Part shown: in pieces, positions 23,060 to 31,624 of the stretch
Numbering within the stretch: position 1 is the first letter of the stretch
Layout of the letters: every line of letters starts with the position of its first letter
Source of the DNA: an uncultured Peptostreptococcaceae bacterium
GTDB lineage: Bacteria > Bacillota > Clostridia > Peptostreptococcales > Anaerovoracaceae
Length of the DNA: 32,015 nt
Assembly: GCA_949740445.1 (NCBI GenBank)
Contig: CATJIF010000067.1
Coordinates: forward strand, 1 to 32,015
Direction: 5' to 3'
Notes under the pieces: generated by a model
Seen by the model: the letters and a program-made list of their open reading frames with translations, nothing else
Told to the model about the DNA's origin: nothing
Databases searched by the model: none
Position numbers and translations under genes: made by a program

Positions 23060-24226
23060 TTATGATGAAAAAGAAGAGGCATCTTTCAGCAACAGCCCGG
23101 CATCTCCGGGCAAGCGGACGGTAAATGTTACGGTATTGTCGCTGCTGTCCGCCGCAAGCCTGCCGCCGTGGAGCTCGACGATTTCCCTGGCAATGGCAAG
23201 CCCCAGGCCGGCGCCTCCGGTCTGCGTGGCCCTTGCGGTATCCAGGCGGTAAAACCGCTCGAAAATGCGCTCCAGCTTTTCCGGCGGAATGGTATTGCCG
23301 CGATTGGAAACCGTAACCACCACCTCCTGCGGCAGCTGTACCGCCACAATGCGGATATCGCTGTCCGGAAAGCTGTAATTCACAGCGTTTCGCAGAAGGT
23401 TGTCGAACATCCTCTGCAATTTGTCAACATCGCATAAAAGCGTCAGCTCCGGCGGGGCTTCTATGGTATAGGTCAGCCGCTTTTCTGCAAGCACCGGCCG
23501 GAATTCGTATGCGAGCTGCTCTAACATCCGCGTCAGGTTGACCGGCTGTAGAGAAAGCTCCATGTGCGAAAGGTTAAATCGGGTGATTTCAAAAAATTCG
23601 TTGATCAGTTCTTCCAGCCGCTCCGCCTTGTTCAGAGCAATCGAAAGATATTTTTCCCGCAGTTTTGCAGAGACTTCCTTTTCCTCGTTCAGCAGCGTTA
23701 AATAGCCCATCACCGAGGTCAGAGGCGTCTTCAGATCGTGGGCCAGGTAGACGATCATATCGTTTTTTCGCTGCTCGGACAGCTGGGCGTCCAGCTTGCG
23801 CTTTGTCAGCGTGTGGCGGATGCTGTTGATCTTTTTTTCTATGGCCAAAAGCTCCGGCTGCAGCGCGATATCGCTTCCGGTTTCGCCAATCAGGCTGTCC
23901 AGCCCGCGGTTGATTTCATCGAAATACCGGGAAAACCACAGCAGATAAAACCGCAGGAAAACGAAAAAGACCAGGATGATAGCTGCTATGAAAATCAATT
24001 CCATGTTCCGGCGAAATACGATATTGTATATATCCAGCGCTTTGTCCCACTTTACCTGCAGCAGATGCTGGATCAGCCACACCGTGGAATTGGCAAAGCG
24101 CCCGCTGAGCACCATGACGTACAGCAGGCAGATAAACAGCGTCGCGGCGATTCCCATGAGTATGGTCTGAAAGAAAATCTTTCTCTGCAGCTGCCCGTAA
24201 CCAGCTTCTTTTATTTTACGATTCAA
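23060..24226 (-). CDS. vanS: VanS-type sensor histidine kinase
   Basis: The kinase partner of VanR; it senses wall stress or glycopeptide and phosphorylates VanR. Residues are 388. There are two membrane helices (about 20-42 and 74-98) with a short extracytoplasmic loop. The H-box YLAHDLKTPLTSVMGYLTLL contains phosphoacceptor His163. The ATPase domain has the N-box MFDNLLRNAVNYS, SNRGNTIPPEKLERIFERFYR and GGAGLGLAIAREIVELHGG. The gene overlaps vanR by 11 bases. The van context, VanR partner and H-box (like VanS of VanG/VanB clusters) support the name. The short loop is unlike the large ligand-binding loop of some VanS proteins. The inducer is not known. Confidence 0.85.
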   Translation of the reverse strand: MNRKIKEAGYGQLQRKIFFQTILMGIAATLFICLLYVMVLSGRFANSTVWLIQHLLQVKWDKALDIYNIVFRRNMELIFIAAIILVFFVFLRFYLLWFSRYFDEINRGLDSLIGETGSDIALQPELLAIEKKINSIRHTLTKRKLDAQLSEQRKNDMIVYLAHDLKTPLTSVMGYLTLLNEEKEVSAKLREKYLSIALNKAERLEELINEFFEITRFNLSHMELSLQPVNLTRMLEQLAYEFRPVLAEKRLTYTIEAPPELTLLCDVDKLQRMFDNLLRNAVNYSFPDSDIRIVAVQLPQEVVVTVSNRGNTIPPEKLERIFERFYRLDTARATQTGGAGLGLAIAREIVELHGGRLAADSSDNTVTFTVRLPGDAGLLLKDASSFSS

Positions 24227-24929
24227 TTTTATACCCCATTCCCCAGACGGTTTTGATAAAGCGGGGCCGTCGGGGCGGCTCCTGCATTTTCTCTCGCAAG
24301 CGCGCGATGTGCGCCATCACCGTATTGTTGTTGTCCATATATTTCTCGCCCCACACTGCTTCGAACAGCTCTTCCGTGGAGATTACGGCATTGCAGTGCT
24401 CGCACAAATACCACAGGATCTGAAACTCGATGGGCGTTAAGAAAAGCTCCTGCCCGTTCAGCGTGCACTGGCGGCTGCTTTTAGAAATGTGCAGGCCCCG
24501 GATGTCGTATTCCTGCATCCCTTCTGCCTGCCACACCGCATCGGCATGTTCCGCCGTATTGTAGCGCTGGTAGCGCCGCAGCTGAGTTTTTACCCGGGCC
24601 ATCAGCTCCAGCGGGTTGAAGGGCTTGGTTACGTAGTCGTCTGCTCCCAGTGTCAGCCCCGTAATTTTATCCATATCCTCCACCCGCGCCGTCAGCATAA
24701 TGATGGGAAACAGATGCTTCTGCCTGATTTTCTGGCACAGTGCAAAGCCGTCCATATCCGGCAGCATTACATCCAGAATCGCCAGGCTCAGCTTCTGCTG
24801 CTCTACGCATTCCAAAGCCTCCTGTGCCCGGTAGAACTTAAACACCTGGTAATTTTCGTTGCGCAGGTACACTTCCACTAAATCTGCAATCTCTTTTTCG
24901 TCGTCTACTACTAAAATGGCGTCGCTCAT
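24216..24929 (-). CDS. vanR: VanR-type response regulator
   Basis: An OmpR/PhoB-family regulator of 237 residues. The receiver has acidic Asp9 and Asp10 (VVDDEKEIADLVEVYL), phosphorylation site Asp53 (AILDVMLPD) and Lys102 (GADDYVTKPFNPLELMARV). The winged-helix domain contains LTPIEFQILWYLCEHCNAVIS, WGEKYMDNNNTVMAHIARLREKM and RPRFIKTVWGMGYKIE. The sequence closely follows VanR of VanG-type clusters, notably VELYLKNENY-like VEVYLRNENYQVFKFY and the C-terminal end. It starts 28 bases after the polC stop on the same strand, without terminator or promoter space between, so transcription probably comes through polC or from a promoter inside it. Confidence 0.88.
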   Translation of the reverse strand: MSDAILVVDDEKEIADLVEVYLRNENYQVFKFYRAQEALECVEQQKLSLAILDVMLPDMDGFALCQKIRQKHLFPIIMLTARVEDMDKITGLTLGADDYVTKPFNPLELMARVKTQLRRYQRYNTAEHADAVWQAEGMQEYDIRGLHISKSSRQCTLNGQELFLTPIEFQILWYLCEHCNAVISTEELFEAVWGEKYMDNNNTVMAHIARLREKMQEPPRRPRFIKTVWGMGYKIES

Positions 24930-24957
24930 AGTCCCCTGTCAGCTCCTTTTCCCTTTC

Positions 24958-27900
24958 TTATAAATTAAACAACGACAGCTGGTTGGTGGCGGACATGCCC
25001 TTCAGCACGCCGTGGTTCTGCAGCGCCTCCACCGCCGTTTTGTTCAGCCTGGCCCGCTCCCGCATATCCTCCACGGAGAAAAACTCACCCTTCTGGTATT
25101 CTTCCCACAAGCTGCGGGCCGCGGTTTCGCCCACGCCGGACAGGGCCAAAAACGGCAGCAATACCTTGCCGTCCCTGACTGTAAAGCGCGTGGCTTCGGA
25201 ATCACCCAGCCGGGCCGGCAGAAATTCGTAGCCTCTGGCGTACATCTCGTAGGCTACTTCCAAAACCACCACTTCGTCCTCTTCCTTTTTCGTCGCCTCG
25301 CGCCCCTTGTCTTCGATTTCCTTCATGCGGCTGAGGATGGAGGGGATGCCGCCCAGAATCGCATCGGCATTGAATTCGGAAATCTTTGTGGTAAAGAATA
25401 CCGCGTAAAAGGCTTCCGGATAATATACTTTGTAGTAGGCGATCCGGTAGGACATCAGCACGTAGGCCACTGCATGGGCCTTGGGGAACATGTATTTAAT
25501 GCGCTTGCAGGATTCGATGTACCAGGCGGGAACGCTGTTTTCCACCATGACCGCCTCCTGTTCCTCCGTAAGCCCTTTTCCCTTGCGCACGCACTCCATG
25601 ATTTTAAACGAGGTCTTTTTCGGGACGCCGGCTAAAATCAGGTAGTTCATAATGTCGTCCCGGGTGGAAATCGCCTCCTTCATGGTAGCCTGCTTGGTGC
25701 GGATAAACTCCTGGGCGTTGTTGATCCACACGTCCGTTCCGTGGGAAAATCCGGAAATGCGCACCAGGTCGGCAAAGGTCTTCGGCTGCGTATCATCCAG
25801 CATCTGCCGCACGAACTTTGTGCCGAATTCGGGGATGCCGTAGGTGCCGTGGCGGAATTTATAATCCTCGATTTTAATGTCCAGCCCGTCGATGCCGTTG
25901 AAGATATCCATGGTCTTCTGGTCGCCCAACTTTACCTCCATGGGGTCGAGCCCTGTAATGTCCTGCAGCTGCCGGATCTGCGAGGGAACATCGTGCCCCA
26001 GGATGTCCAGCTTCAGCAGGTTCTGGTCGATGGAGTGATAGTCGTAATGGGTGGTTATAATATCTGTATTGGTATCGTTGGCCGGATGCTGCACGGGACA
26101 GAATTCGTAGATTTCGTGGCCCCGGGGTACGATAATAATGCCTCCGGGATGCTGTCCCGTGGTGCGGCGCACGCCGGTGCACCCCTGGGCCAGACGCTCC
26201 TCTTCCCAGCGGCTGACGGCCATTCCCTTATCCTCGTAATAGTGTTTTACGTAGCCGAAGGCTGTCTTTTCCGCTACTGTGCCGATGGTCCCGGCGCGGA
26301 ATACGTTTTCCCTGCCGAAGATTTCCTCTACGAACTTGTGGGCCCGCGGCTGGTATTCGCCGGCGAAATTCAGGTCGATATCCGGCTCTTTATCGCCCTC
26401 GAAGCCTAAAAAGGTTTCGAAGGGGATGTTGTACCCCTCTTTTTTCATGGGCTTTCCGCACTTGGGGCAGAGCTTGTCCGGCATATCCACGCCGCAGTCG
26501 TAGCTGCCGTCGTCTACAAATTCGTAGTAGCGCTGGTCGGGATAATCGTCCATGTGGCACTGGGGATTGGTGCACAGATAATGGGGCGGCAGCGGGTTTA
26601 CCTCGGTAATGCCGCCCATGGTGGCCGCAAAAGAGGAGCCTACCGATCCTCTTGATCCTACCAAATAGCCATCGGAAAGGGATTTCTGCACCAGCATTTC
26701 CGCCGACACGTACATCACGGCATAGCCGTTTCCGATGATGGAATTCAGCTCTTTCATCAGGCGGCTTTCCACCCGCTCCGGCAGAGGCGTTCCGTAAATG
26801 GAAGCCGCGGTTTCTAAGCAGCGGTTGCGCAGCCGGTCCTCCGCGCCGTCGATCTTCGGCGGGAATTTCCCCTCTGGTACGGGAATCAGCCGTTCGATCC
26901 GCCCGGCTACTTCGTTGGGCCCTTCGATGACTACCCGGTGCGCGGTTTCTTCCCCCAGATAGGAAAATTCCGCCAGCATTTCCTCCGTGGTGCGCAGGAA
27001 AAGCCCCGTTCCGTCTTCTACATCCTTATAGCCCTGCCCGGCCATGAGGATCTGCCGGTAAATGGCGTGGCCCGGCTCGGCGTAGTGGGCATCGCAGGTG
27101 GCAACTACAGGCTTTCCCTGCTTTTCTCCCAGCGCAATAATCTTGCGGTTGATGTCCTTTAGCTCCTCTGTACCGCTCACCTTGCCCTGGTCCACTAAAA
27201 ACTGATTGTTGCACAGGGGCTGAATCTCGAAATAATCGTAGAGCTGCGCAATGCTTTCGATTTCCGCCTCGCTGCGATTTTCTAAAAACGCGCGGTAAAT
27301 CTGCCCGGCTTCGCAGGCAGAGCCGATCAGAATGCCTTCTCTGTGGGCAAGCAGCACTGATTTGGGAATCCGCGGCCGCTTGTAGAAGTAATTCAGGTGA
27401 GACATGGACACCAGCTTATAGATGTTCTTCAGCCCCTCCTGGGTCTGGGCCAGCAGGATAATGTGGTTCGTCCCCTTGGTCTTATAGTCGATTTCCGCTC
27501 CGGCGCCAATCGTCTCTATGTCGCTCAGACACGTTACCCCGGCCTCCTCCATGCGCTCAAACAGCTTGATGAGGATGCCGGCGCAGGCTTTGGCATCGTC
27601 GGTGGCCCTGTGGTGGTTTTCCAGAGTAACGCCCAGAGCCTCGGCCACGATGTTCAGCTTGTGGCGCTTCAGGTTCTTCAACAGGGTCCGCGCCATATAC
27701 AGCGTATCCACCTTGGGATTGACAAGCTCGATCCCCCTGCGGGATGCTGCCATCTTGACGAACGATACGTCAAAATCCGCGTTGTGCGCCACCAGAGGCA
27801 GGTCGCCGATCCACTGCCGGAAAGAACCGAACACTTCGGACAGCAGCGGCGCATCGGCCACCATCTGGTCGTCGATGCCGGTGAGTTCAGTAATCCTGGG

Positions 27901-29394
27901 CGGAATATGACCGCATTCCGGTTTAATAAAGGTAAGAAATTCATCAACGATCTGTTTCTGCTTGACCTTGACGGCACCGATCTCGATGATCTCGCAGTCC
28001 ACCGGCGACAGGCCGGTGGTTTCCAGGTCAAACACCACATATTCGTCGTCGGTAGTCAGGCCGGCGGGCATCTGCGAGCCGGTATCGCCGTCGTCCAGAA
28101 GATACCCCTCCAGGCCGTAGATGATTTTTAAATCCGATTTTTTCGCCGCCTTTGCCGCATCGGGGAAAGCCTGCACCACGCCGTGGTCGGTGATGGCGAT
28201 GGCCTTATGCCCCCAGGCGATGGCGGTTTTTACCAGGTCCGACACCTCCATCAGCCCGTCCATGGCGCTCATTTTAGTGTGGGCGTGCAGCTCTACCCGC
28301 TTTTCCTCGCTCTTATCCGTGCGCCCCTCCAGCTGGATCTTTTCGATGTCCCTGCCCATCAGCACAGCCACGTGCTCGAAGCGGTCCAGCTCCATATCGC
28401 CCCGGATGCGAAGCTGCGTGCCCTTCTTTGCGCTGATGTGCTCTGTCAGGTCGTTGTATTTCTTTTCGCCGACAAACATTTTTACGCACAGGGAACCGCC
28501 TTCGTCGGTTAAAAGCATAGTTACCAGCTGCTTTTCGTTTTTCAGCGCGCGGGCTTCCATCTTAAAGACCCGCCCCTCCACGATTACCTGGCCGCTCTCC
28601 GCAGTGATTTCGCGCATGGGCGTTACTGCTCCGCTGATGGGCTTTCCCATCAAGCGGTTGCCCTCCACGGGCGTATAGGCATCCCTTCTGCGATAGCCGC
28701 CTTGGGCCCCGCTGCTTCCGCCTGCACCGCCATTCCAGCCGCCTGCACTATTGCCGCCCCATCCGCTTTTGCCGCCGTCTCCTGCAGAGGATTCCTTCGG
28801 CCGCTGCCGCGCTGCTGCCTCCGCCTGAGCAAGGGCCGCCTTTACCGCTGTCATTTCCTGCTCGTCCAGCTGCTCCTGCTCTTTTTTCGCTTCCTGGTAC
28901 TGCTGCACATCGTTGACAAACCGGCATTTTACGTGCAGGTTAAAATCCCGGGCGAGTATGCTCTCAAAGCGAGCTGCGACCTCGCGGTCCAGGCGCTCTG
29001 CCGCAGAATCCCCCAGCACCGGAACCGTCAGCTTTCTGTCTTTATACTGCAGCCGGTCCAGCTGAATTGTCTTTGTTAGATGTGCGTAATCCCCGTTGAC
29101 CTCAGCTACCATATGTTCCACGGCAAGCCTTGCGATTTCTTGCTCCGTCTGGATTACGTCTTCGTAGGCCAGCTGCAGCCTTACATCGGCAAGCTCCGGA
29201 AATTCCCGCCGCAGCGCCGCTAAGATCGCCTGCGTATTTTCGTAGGGCATGATGAAGTTGGCTGCAATCTCCAGCACAAAGCACAGGTTTTCCTGCGTAA
29301 GCCAGGCCCGCCGGATGCTGAAGCTGTACTGCGCCTTCGGATGGCTTCCTAATTTTTCCCACTGTATGCTGTTTTCAATCAGTGTTTTCATCAT
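24958..29394 (-). CDS. polC: DNA polymerase III PolC-type alpha subunit
   Basis: The essential replicative polymerase of Firmicutes, with built-in proofreading. ATG 29394 has GAGG about 7 bases upstream, giving 1478 residues, somewhat longer than most PolC. A helical N-terminus (1-200) leads through a Gly/Ser-rich stretch (about 203-234) to an OB fold (about 265-355). Then come the PHP domain (ELHAHTKMSAMDG, ITDHGVVQAF, from 367), the DnaQ-type exonuclease (FDLETTG with Asp456 and Glu458) and the polymerase core (SVGSSFAATM; PDIDLNFAG with its Asp pair). A Cys-rich zinc-like finger (CTNPQCHMDD and LCPKCGKPM) lies between, as in PolC. The Gly-rich linker is unusual. vanR follows directly. Confidence 0.97.
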   Translation of the reverse strand: MMKTLIENSIQWEKLGSHPKAQYSFSIRRAWLTQENLCFVLEIAANFIMPYENTQAILAALRREFPELADVRLQLAYEDVIQTEQEIARLAVEHMVAEVNGDYAHLTKTIQLDRLQYKDRKLTVPVLGDSAAERLDREVAARFESILARDFNLHVKCRFVNDVQQYQEAKKEQEQLDEQEMTAVKAALAQAEAAARQRPKESSAGDGGKSGWGGNSAGGWNGGAGGSSGAQGGYRRRDAYTPVEGNRLMGKPISGAVTPMREITAESGQVIVEGRVFKMEARALKNEKQLVTMLLTDEGGSLCVKMFVGEKKYNDLTEHISAKKGTQLRIRGDMELDRFEHVAVLMGRDIEKIQLEGRTDKSEEKRVELHAHTKMSAMDGLMEVSDLVKTAIAWGHKAIAITDHGVVQAFPDAAKAAKKSDLKIIYGLEGYLLDDGDTGSQMPAGLTTDDEYVVFDLETTGLSPVDCEIIEIGAVKVKQKQIVDEFLTFIKPECGHIPPRITELTGIDDQMVADAPLLSEVFGSFRQWIGDLPLVAHNADFDVSFVKMAASRRGIELVNPKVDTLYMARTLLKNLKRHKLNIVAEALGVTLENHHRATDDAKACAGILIKLFERMEEAGVTCLSDIETIGAGAEIDYKTKGTNHIILLAQTQEGLKNIYKLVSMSHLNYFYKRPRIPKSVLLAHREGILIGSACEAGQIYRAFLENRSEAEIESIAQLYDYFEIQPLCNNQFLVDQGKVSGTEELKDINRKIIALGEKQGKPVVATCDAHYAEPGHAIYRQILMAGQGYKDVEDGTGLFLRTTEEMLAEFSYLGEETAHRVVIEGPNEVAGRIERLIPVPEGKFPPKIDGAEDRLRNRCLETAASIYGTPLPERVESRLMKELNSIIGNGYAVMYVSAEMLVQKSLSDGYLVGSRGSVGSSFAATMGGITEVNPLPPHYLCTNPQCHMDDYPDQRYYEFVDDGSYDCGVDMPDKLCPKCGKPMKKEGYNIPFETFLGFEGDKEPDIDLNFAGEYQPRAHKFVEEIFGRENVFRAGTIGTVAEKTAFGYVKHYYEDKGMAVSRWEEERLAQGCTGVRRTTGQHPGGIIIVPRGHEIYEFCPVQHPANDTNTDIITTHYDYHSIDQNLLKLDILGHDVPSQIRQLQDITGLDPMEVKLGDQKTMDIFNGIDGLDIKIEDYKFRHGTYGIPEFGTKFVRQMLDDTQPKTFADLVRISGFSHGTDVWINNAQEFIRTKQATMKEAISTRDDIMNYLILAGVPKKTSFKIMECVRKGKGLTEEQEAVMVENSVPAWYIESCKRIKYMFPKAHAVAYVLMSYRIAYYKVYYPEAFYAVFFTTKISEFNADAILGGIPSILSRMKEIEDKGREATKKEEDEVVVLEVAYEMYARGYEFLPARLGDSEATRFTVRDGKVLLPFLALSGVGETAARSLWEEYQKGEFFSVEDMRERARLNKTAVEALQNHGVLKGMSATNQLSLFNL

Positions 29395-29533
29395 GTCGCT
29401 CCCTCTTTCTTTTCGTTTTCGTTCCGCTGTCTTTGCGGGCTGTCTGCCCCGTGCAGCCATTGCAGACGAAAAACGCCTGCGGTTTGCAACGCTGCCAGAT
29501 GAGATGCTATGTACACCGGCCCGCAAAAGACGC

Positions 29534-29562
29534 CTTATATAGTTTATCACAGGTTTTGGCAA
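29534..29562 (-). promoter_or_regulatory. Sigma-A promoter of polC
   Basis: TTGCCA (29557-29562) and TATAAG (29534-29539) on the minus strand, 17 bases apart, each 5 of 6 to consensus. Transcription would begin about 130 bases before the polC ATG. The 140 bases between hold no other gene or clear hairpin. Confidence 0.7.
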
Positions 29563-29694
29563 TTCGCCATGGATTTTATCGCAAAAGAAGGTAGGCGCAG
29601 GTGCCTTGTCCTTGGCAGTGCCGGCGGTATGGCGTTATCTTCGCGCCGGGCCGCACTTTCCCGCTTTTATGCGGTAGAATTTTTGCAGGACCTG

Positions 29695-29716
29695 TGGTAA
29701 AGTAGTGGTAAAGTAA
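29695..29716 (+). repeat. 11-bp tandem repeat before the asparaginase gene
   Basis: TGGTAAAGTAG is followed directly by TGGTAAAGTAA. The 11-base period keeps both copies on one face of the helix, as for a transcription-factor site. It lies about 50 bases upstream of the asparaginase start. No convincing -35/-10 pair was found in this 200-base stretch, which is AT-rich near the gene. Confidence 0.4.
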
Positions 29717-29761
29717 CAAGCGATATTATTAAAAATATAAAAATAAAAGAAAGGGGATTTT

Positions 29762-30889
29762 ATGAAACAGAAGATCCTGATTCTGTCCACCGGCGGCACC
29801 ATCGCCTGCAGCGAAAGCGCTCAGGGGCTTGTGCCCACCGTGGCTGCCAAAGATATTTTAGCACTTCTCCCTTCTGCCATGGACGGGGATTTCCAGCTGA
29901 CATTCCTCGAGCTGTTCCAGATGGACAGCTCTTCCATCGGGCCGTCTCACTGGCTTTCCATCGCTGAGGTCATCGACCGCCGCTACGGCGAATTCGACGG
30001 CTTTCTCATCACCCACGGTACCGATACCATGGCCTATACCGCCTCTGCGCTGAGTTTTCTTCTGGCCGGACGGAAAAAGCCGGTCGTGCTTACCGGCTCG
30101 CAGCTTCCGGCATCCGCTCCCGGCTCCGATGCCGCAGATAACCTGAAAACCGCGTTTTTAGCCTTTTATACGCCGCTTTCCGGCGTAATGATCGCCTTCT
30201 GCGGGCGTCTGATCCGCGGCTGCCGCGCCTCCAAGCTGCGCACGCAGAGCTTCTGCGCCTTCGAAAGCATCAATGCCGCGCCGCTGGCGGATTTTTCAAA
30301 AAAAGCAACGCAGACGGAGGGCGGGTATCAGCCGCCGGAAAGCGGCTGCCGGTCGCTTACGGAAAGCTTTCCCTCGCCGAAAGCTTTTGATGCTGCCTTG
30401 GATAACACCGCTTGTTGCAGCACTTCTTCTCCTGAAGCGGCGGTTTTTCGCACTGCCGCAGCGCAGGAGGATTCTGACCCACGCTATCCGCTGCGCCTGG
30501 ATTCCCATGTGGCGCTTTTAAAACTGACGCCCGGCATGCCACCCGCCTTTCTCACTGCCATCGCGCAGTCCGGCCTCCACGGTATCGTGCTAGAGCTGTT
30601 CGGTGCCGGCAACTTCCCTTCCGAGGACGAAGCCCTGATGAACGCCCTGCACGGGCTTGCGAAACGGGACATCGTTTTCGTTACCAAGAGCCAGTGCCCC
30701 TTCGAACCCTGCGATTCGCAGGTGTATGCCGCCGGACAGGCTCTCAGCTTTCTGCGGCCCATCTGCGCAGGCGATATGACTGCGGAAGCCGCCCTTACGA
30801 AACTGATGTGGGCGCTGGGGCAAAGCCGAAAGCCGGAGCGCGTGCGGCAGCTGTTTTTCACCAACCTGGCCGGGGAGATTTGTCTGTAG
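29762..30889 (+). CDS. L-asparaginase
   Basis: Hydrolyses L-asparagine to aspartate and ammonia. The 375-residue product has the two family signatures: STGGTIACSES with nucleophile-region Thr (residues 9-16) and LITHGTDTMAYTASALSFLL with His85, Thr87 and Asp88. The GSQLPASAPGSDAADNLKTAF segment and the C-terminal VFVTKSQCPFEPCDSQVYAAG region also fit. It lacks a signal peptide, so it is cytoplasmic, closer to type I. An unusual linker of about 60 residues (roughly 175-235; Ala/Ser/Pro-rich with two adjacent Cys) interrupts the domain boundary. GAAAGGGGATTTT precedes the ATG. The nearest gene on the same strand is the Uma2-like gene, 126 bases downstream. Confidence 0.88.
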   Translation: MKQKILILSTGGTIACSESAQGLVPTVAAKDILALLPSAMDGDFQLTFLELFQMDSSSIGPSHWLSIAEVIDRRYGEFDGFLITHGTDTMAYTASALSFLLAGRKKPVVLTGSQLPASAPGSDAADNLKTAFLAFYTPLSGVMIAFCGRLIRGCRASKLRTQSFCAFESINAAPLADFSKKATQTEGGYQPPESGCRSLTESFPSPKAFDAALDNTACCSTSSPEAAVFRTAAAQEDSDPRYPLRLDSHVALLKLTPGMPPAFLTAIAQSGLHGIVLELFGAGNFPSEDEALMNALHGLAKRDIVFVTKSQCPFEPCDSQVYAAGQALSFLRPICAGDMTAEAALTKLMWALGQSRKPERVRQLFFTNLAGEICL

Positions 30890-31015
30890 GCAGGGGGATT
30901 TTATCCTGTTGCGGTAAACTGCACGAATAAAAACATTTCGGCAACAAAAAATAGTACACTACCGCGTGTTCCCTTCGCAGTCGAAGGAATTGATAGAAGC
31001 AGGGAGGTAATGAGC

Positions 31016-31567
31016 ATGCCATTGGTACGAAAAGCTAATTATACCGAAGAGGATTATTACAACTTGCCGGAAGATGTCCGGGCTGAGCTGATCGACGGAG
31101 CGCTGATTTATAATCAGGCAGCGCCTTCCCGCCTCCATCAAACTATTCTGGGGGAGCTGCATGCGATCATCCACAGCTATATAAAAAACAGCGGCGGCCC
31201 TTGCCGGGTATATCCGGCTCCCTTTGCTGTTCAGCTGACAAAAAACAAACCAACAGTGGTAGAGCCCGATCTCAGTATCGTCTGCGACCGCAGCAAACTG
31301 ACTGAGCGAGGCTGTACTGGTGCTCCGGACTGGATCGTTGAAATCACTTCGCCAGGCAATGCCAGTCACGATTATATCCGCAAGCTGAAGCTCTATGCCG
31401 ATGCCGGAGTTAGAGAATACTGGATTGTCGATCCTGATAAAAAAAGTATCTTTGTTTACTTTCTGGAATTTACCTGTTTTCGAGCGGATGCTTATACGTT
31501 TCTGGACAAAATCAAAGTAAATATTTACGATGATTTTGTGATTGATTTTTCGCAGTTGGAACTGTAA
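31016..31567 (+). CDS. Uma2 family nuclease-like protein (DUF820)
   Basis: The 183-residue product has the PD-(D/E)XK nuclease fold signature of Uma2/DUF820 proteins: EPDLSIVCDRSKL, then WIVEITSPGNASHDYIRKLKLYADAGVREYWIVDPDKK, where Asp, Glu and the following Lys residues form the metal site. The N-terminus MPLVRKANYTEEDYYNLPEDVRAELIDGALIY is also typical. ATG 31016 is chosen over ATG 31010 because GGAGG lies 8 bases before it (2-3 for the other). A 6-bp hairpin (CCTTCG/CGAAGG at 30972-30987) lies just before the ribosome binding site. Uma2 proteins are abundant in cyanobacteria and scattered elsewhere, often near mobile elements. Biological role unknown. Confidence 0.85.
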   Translation: MPLVRKANYTEEDYYNLPEDVRAELIDGALIYNQAAPSRLHQTILGELHAIIHSYIKNSGGPCRVYPAPFAVQLTKNKPTVVEPDLSIVCDRSKLTERGCTGAPDWIVEITSPGNASHDYIRKLKLYADAGVREYWIVDPDKKSIFVYFLEFTCFRADAYTFLDKIKVNIYDDFVIDFSQLEL

Positions 31568-31624
31568 TTAAAAATCGGATATCGCAGATTTCCGTCCCAG
31601 TTGCACTTCCTTTATATAAAAAGG

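Noticed and set aside
29395-29761. Small genes in the polC-asparaginase gap
   Set aside because: Frames here have no ribosome binding sites or protein-like content; the gap is accounted for by the polC promoter and the tandem repeat before the asparaginase gene.
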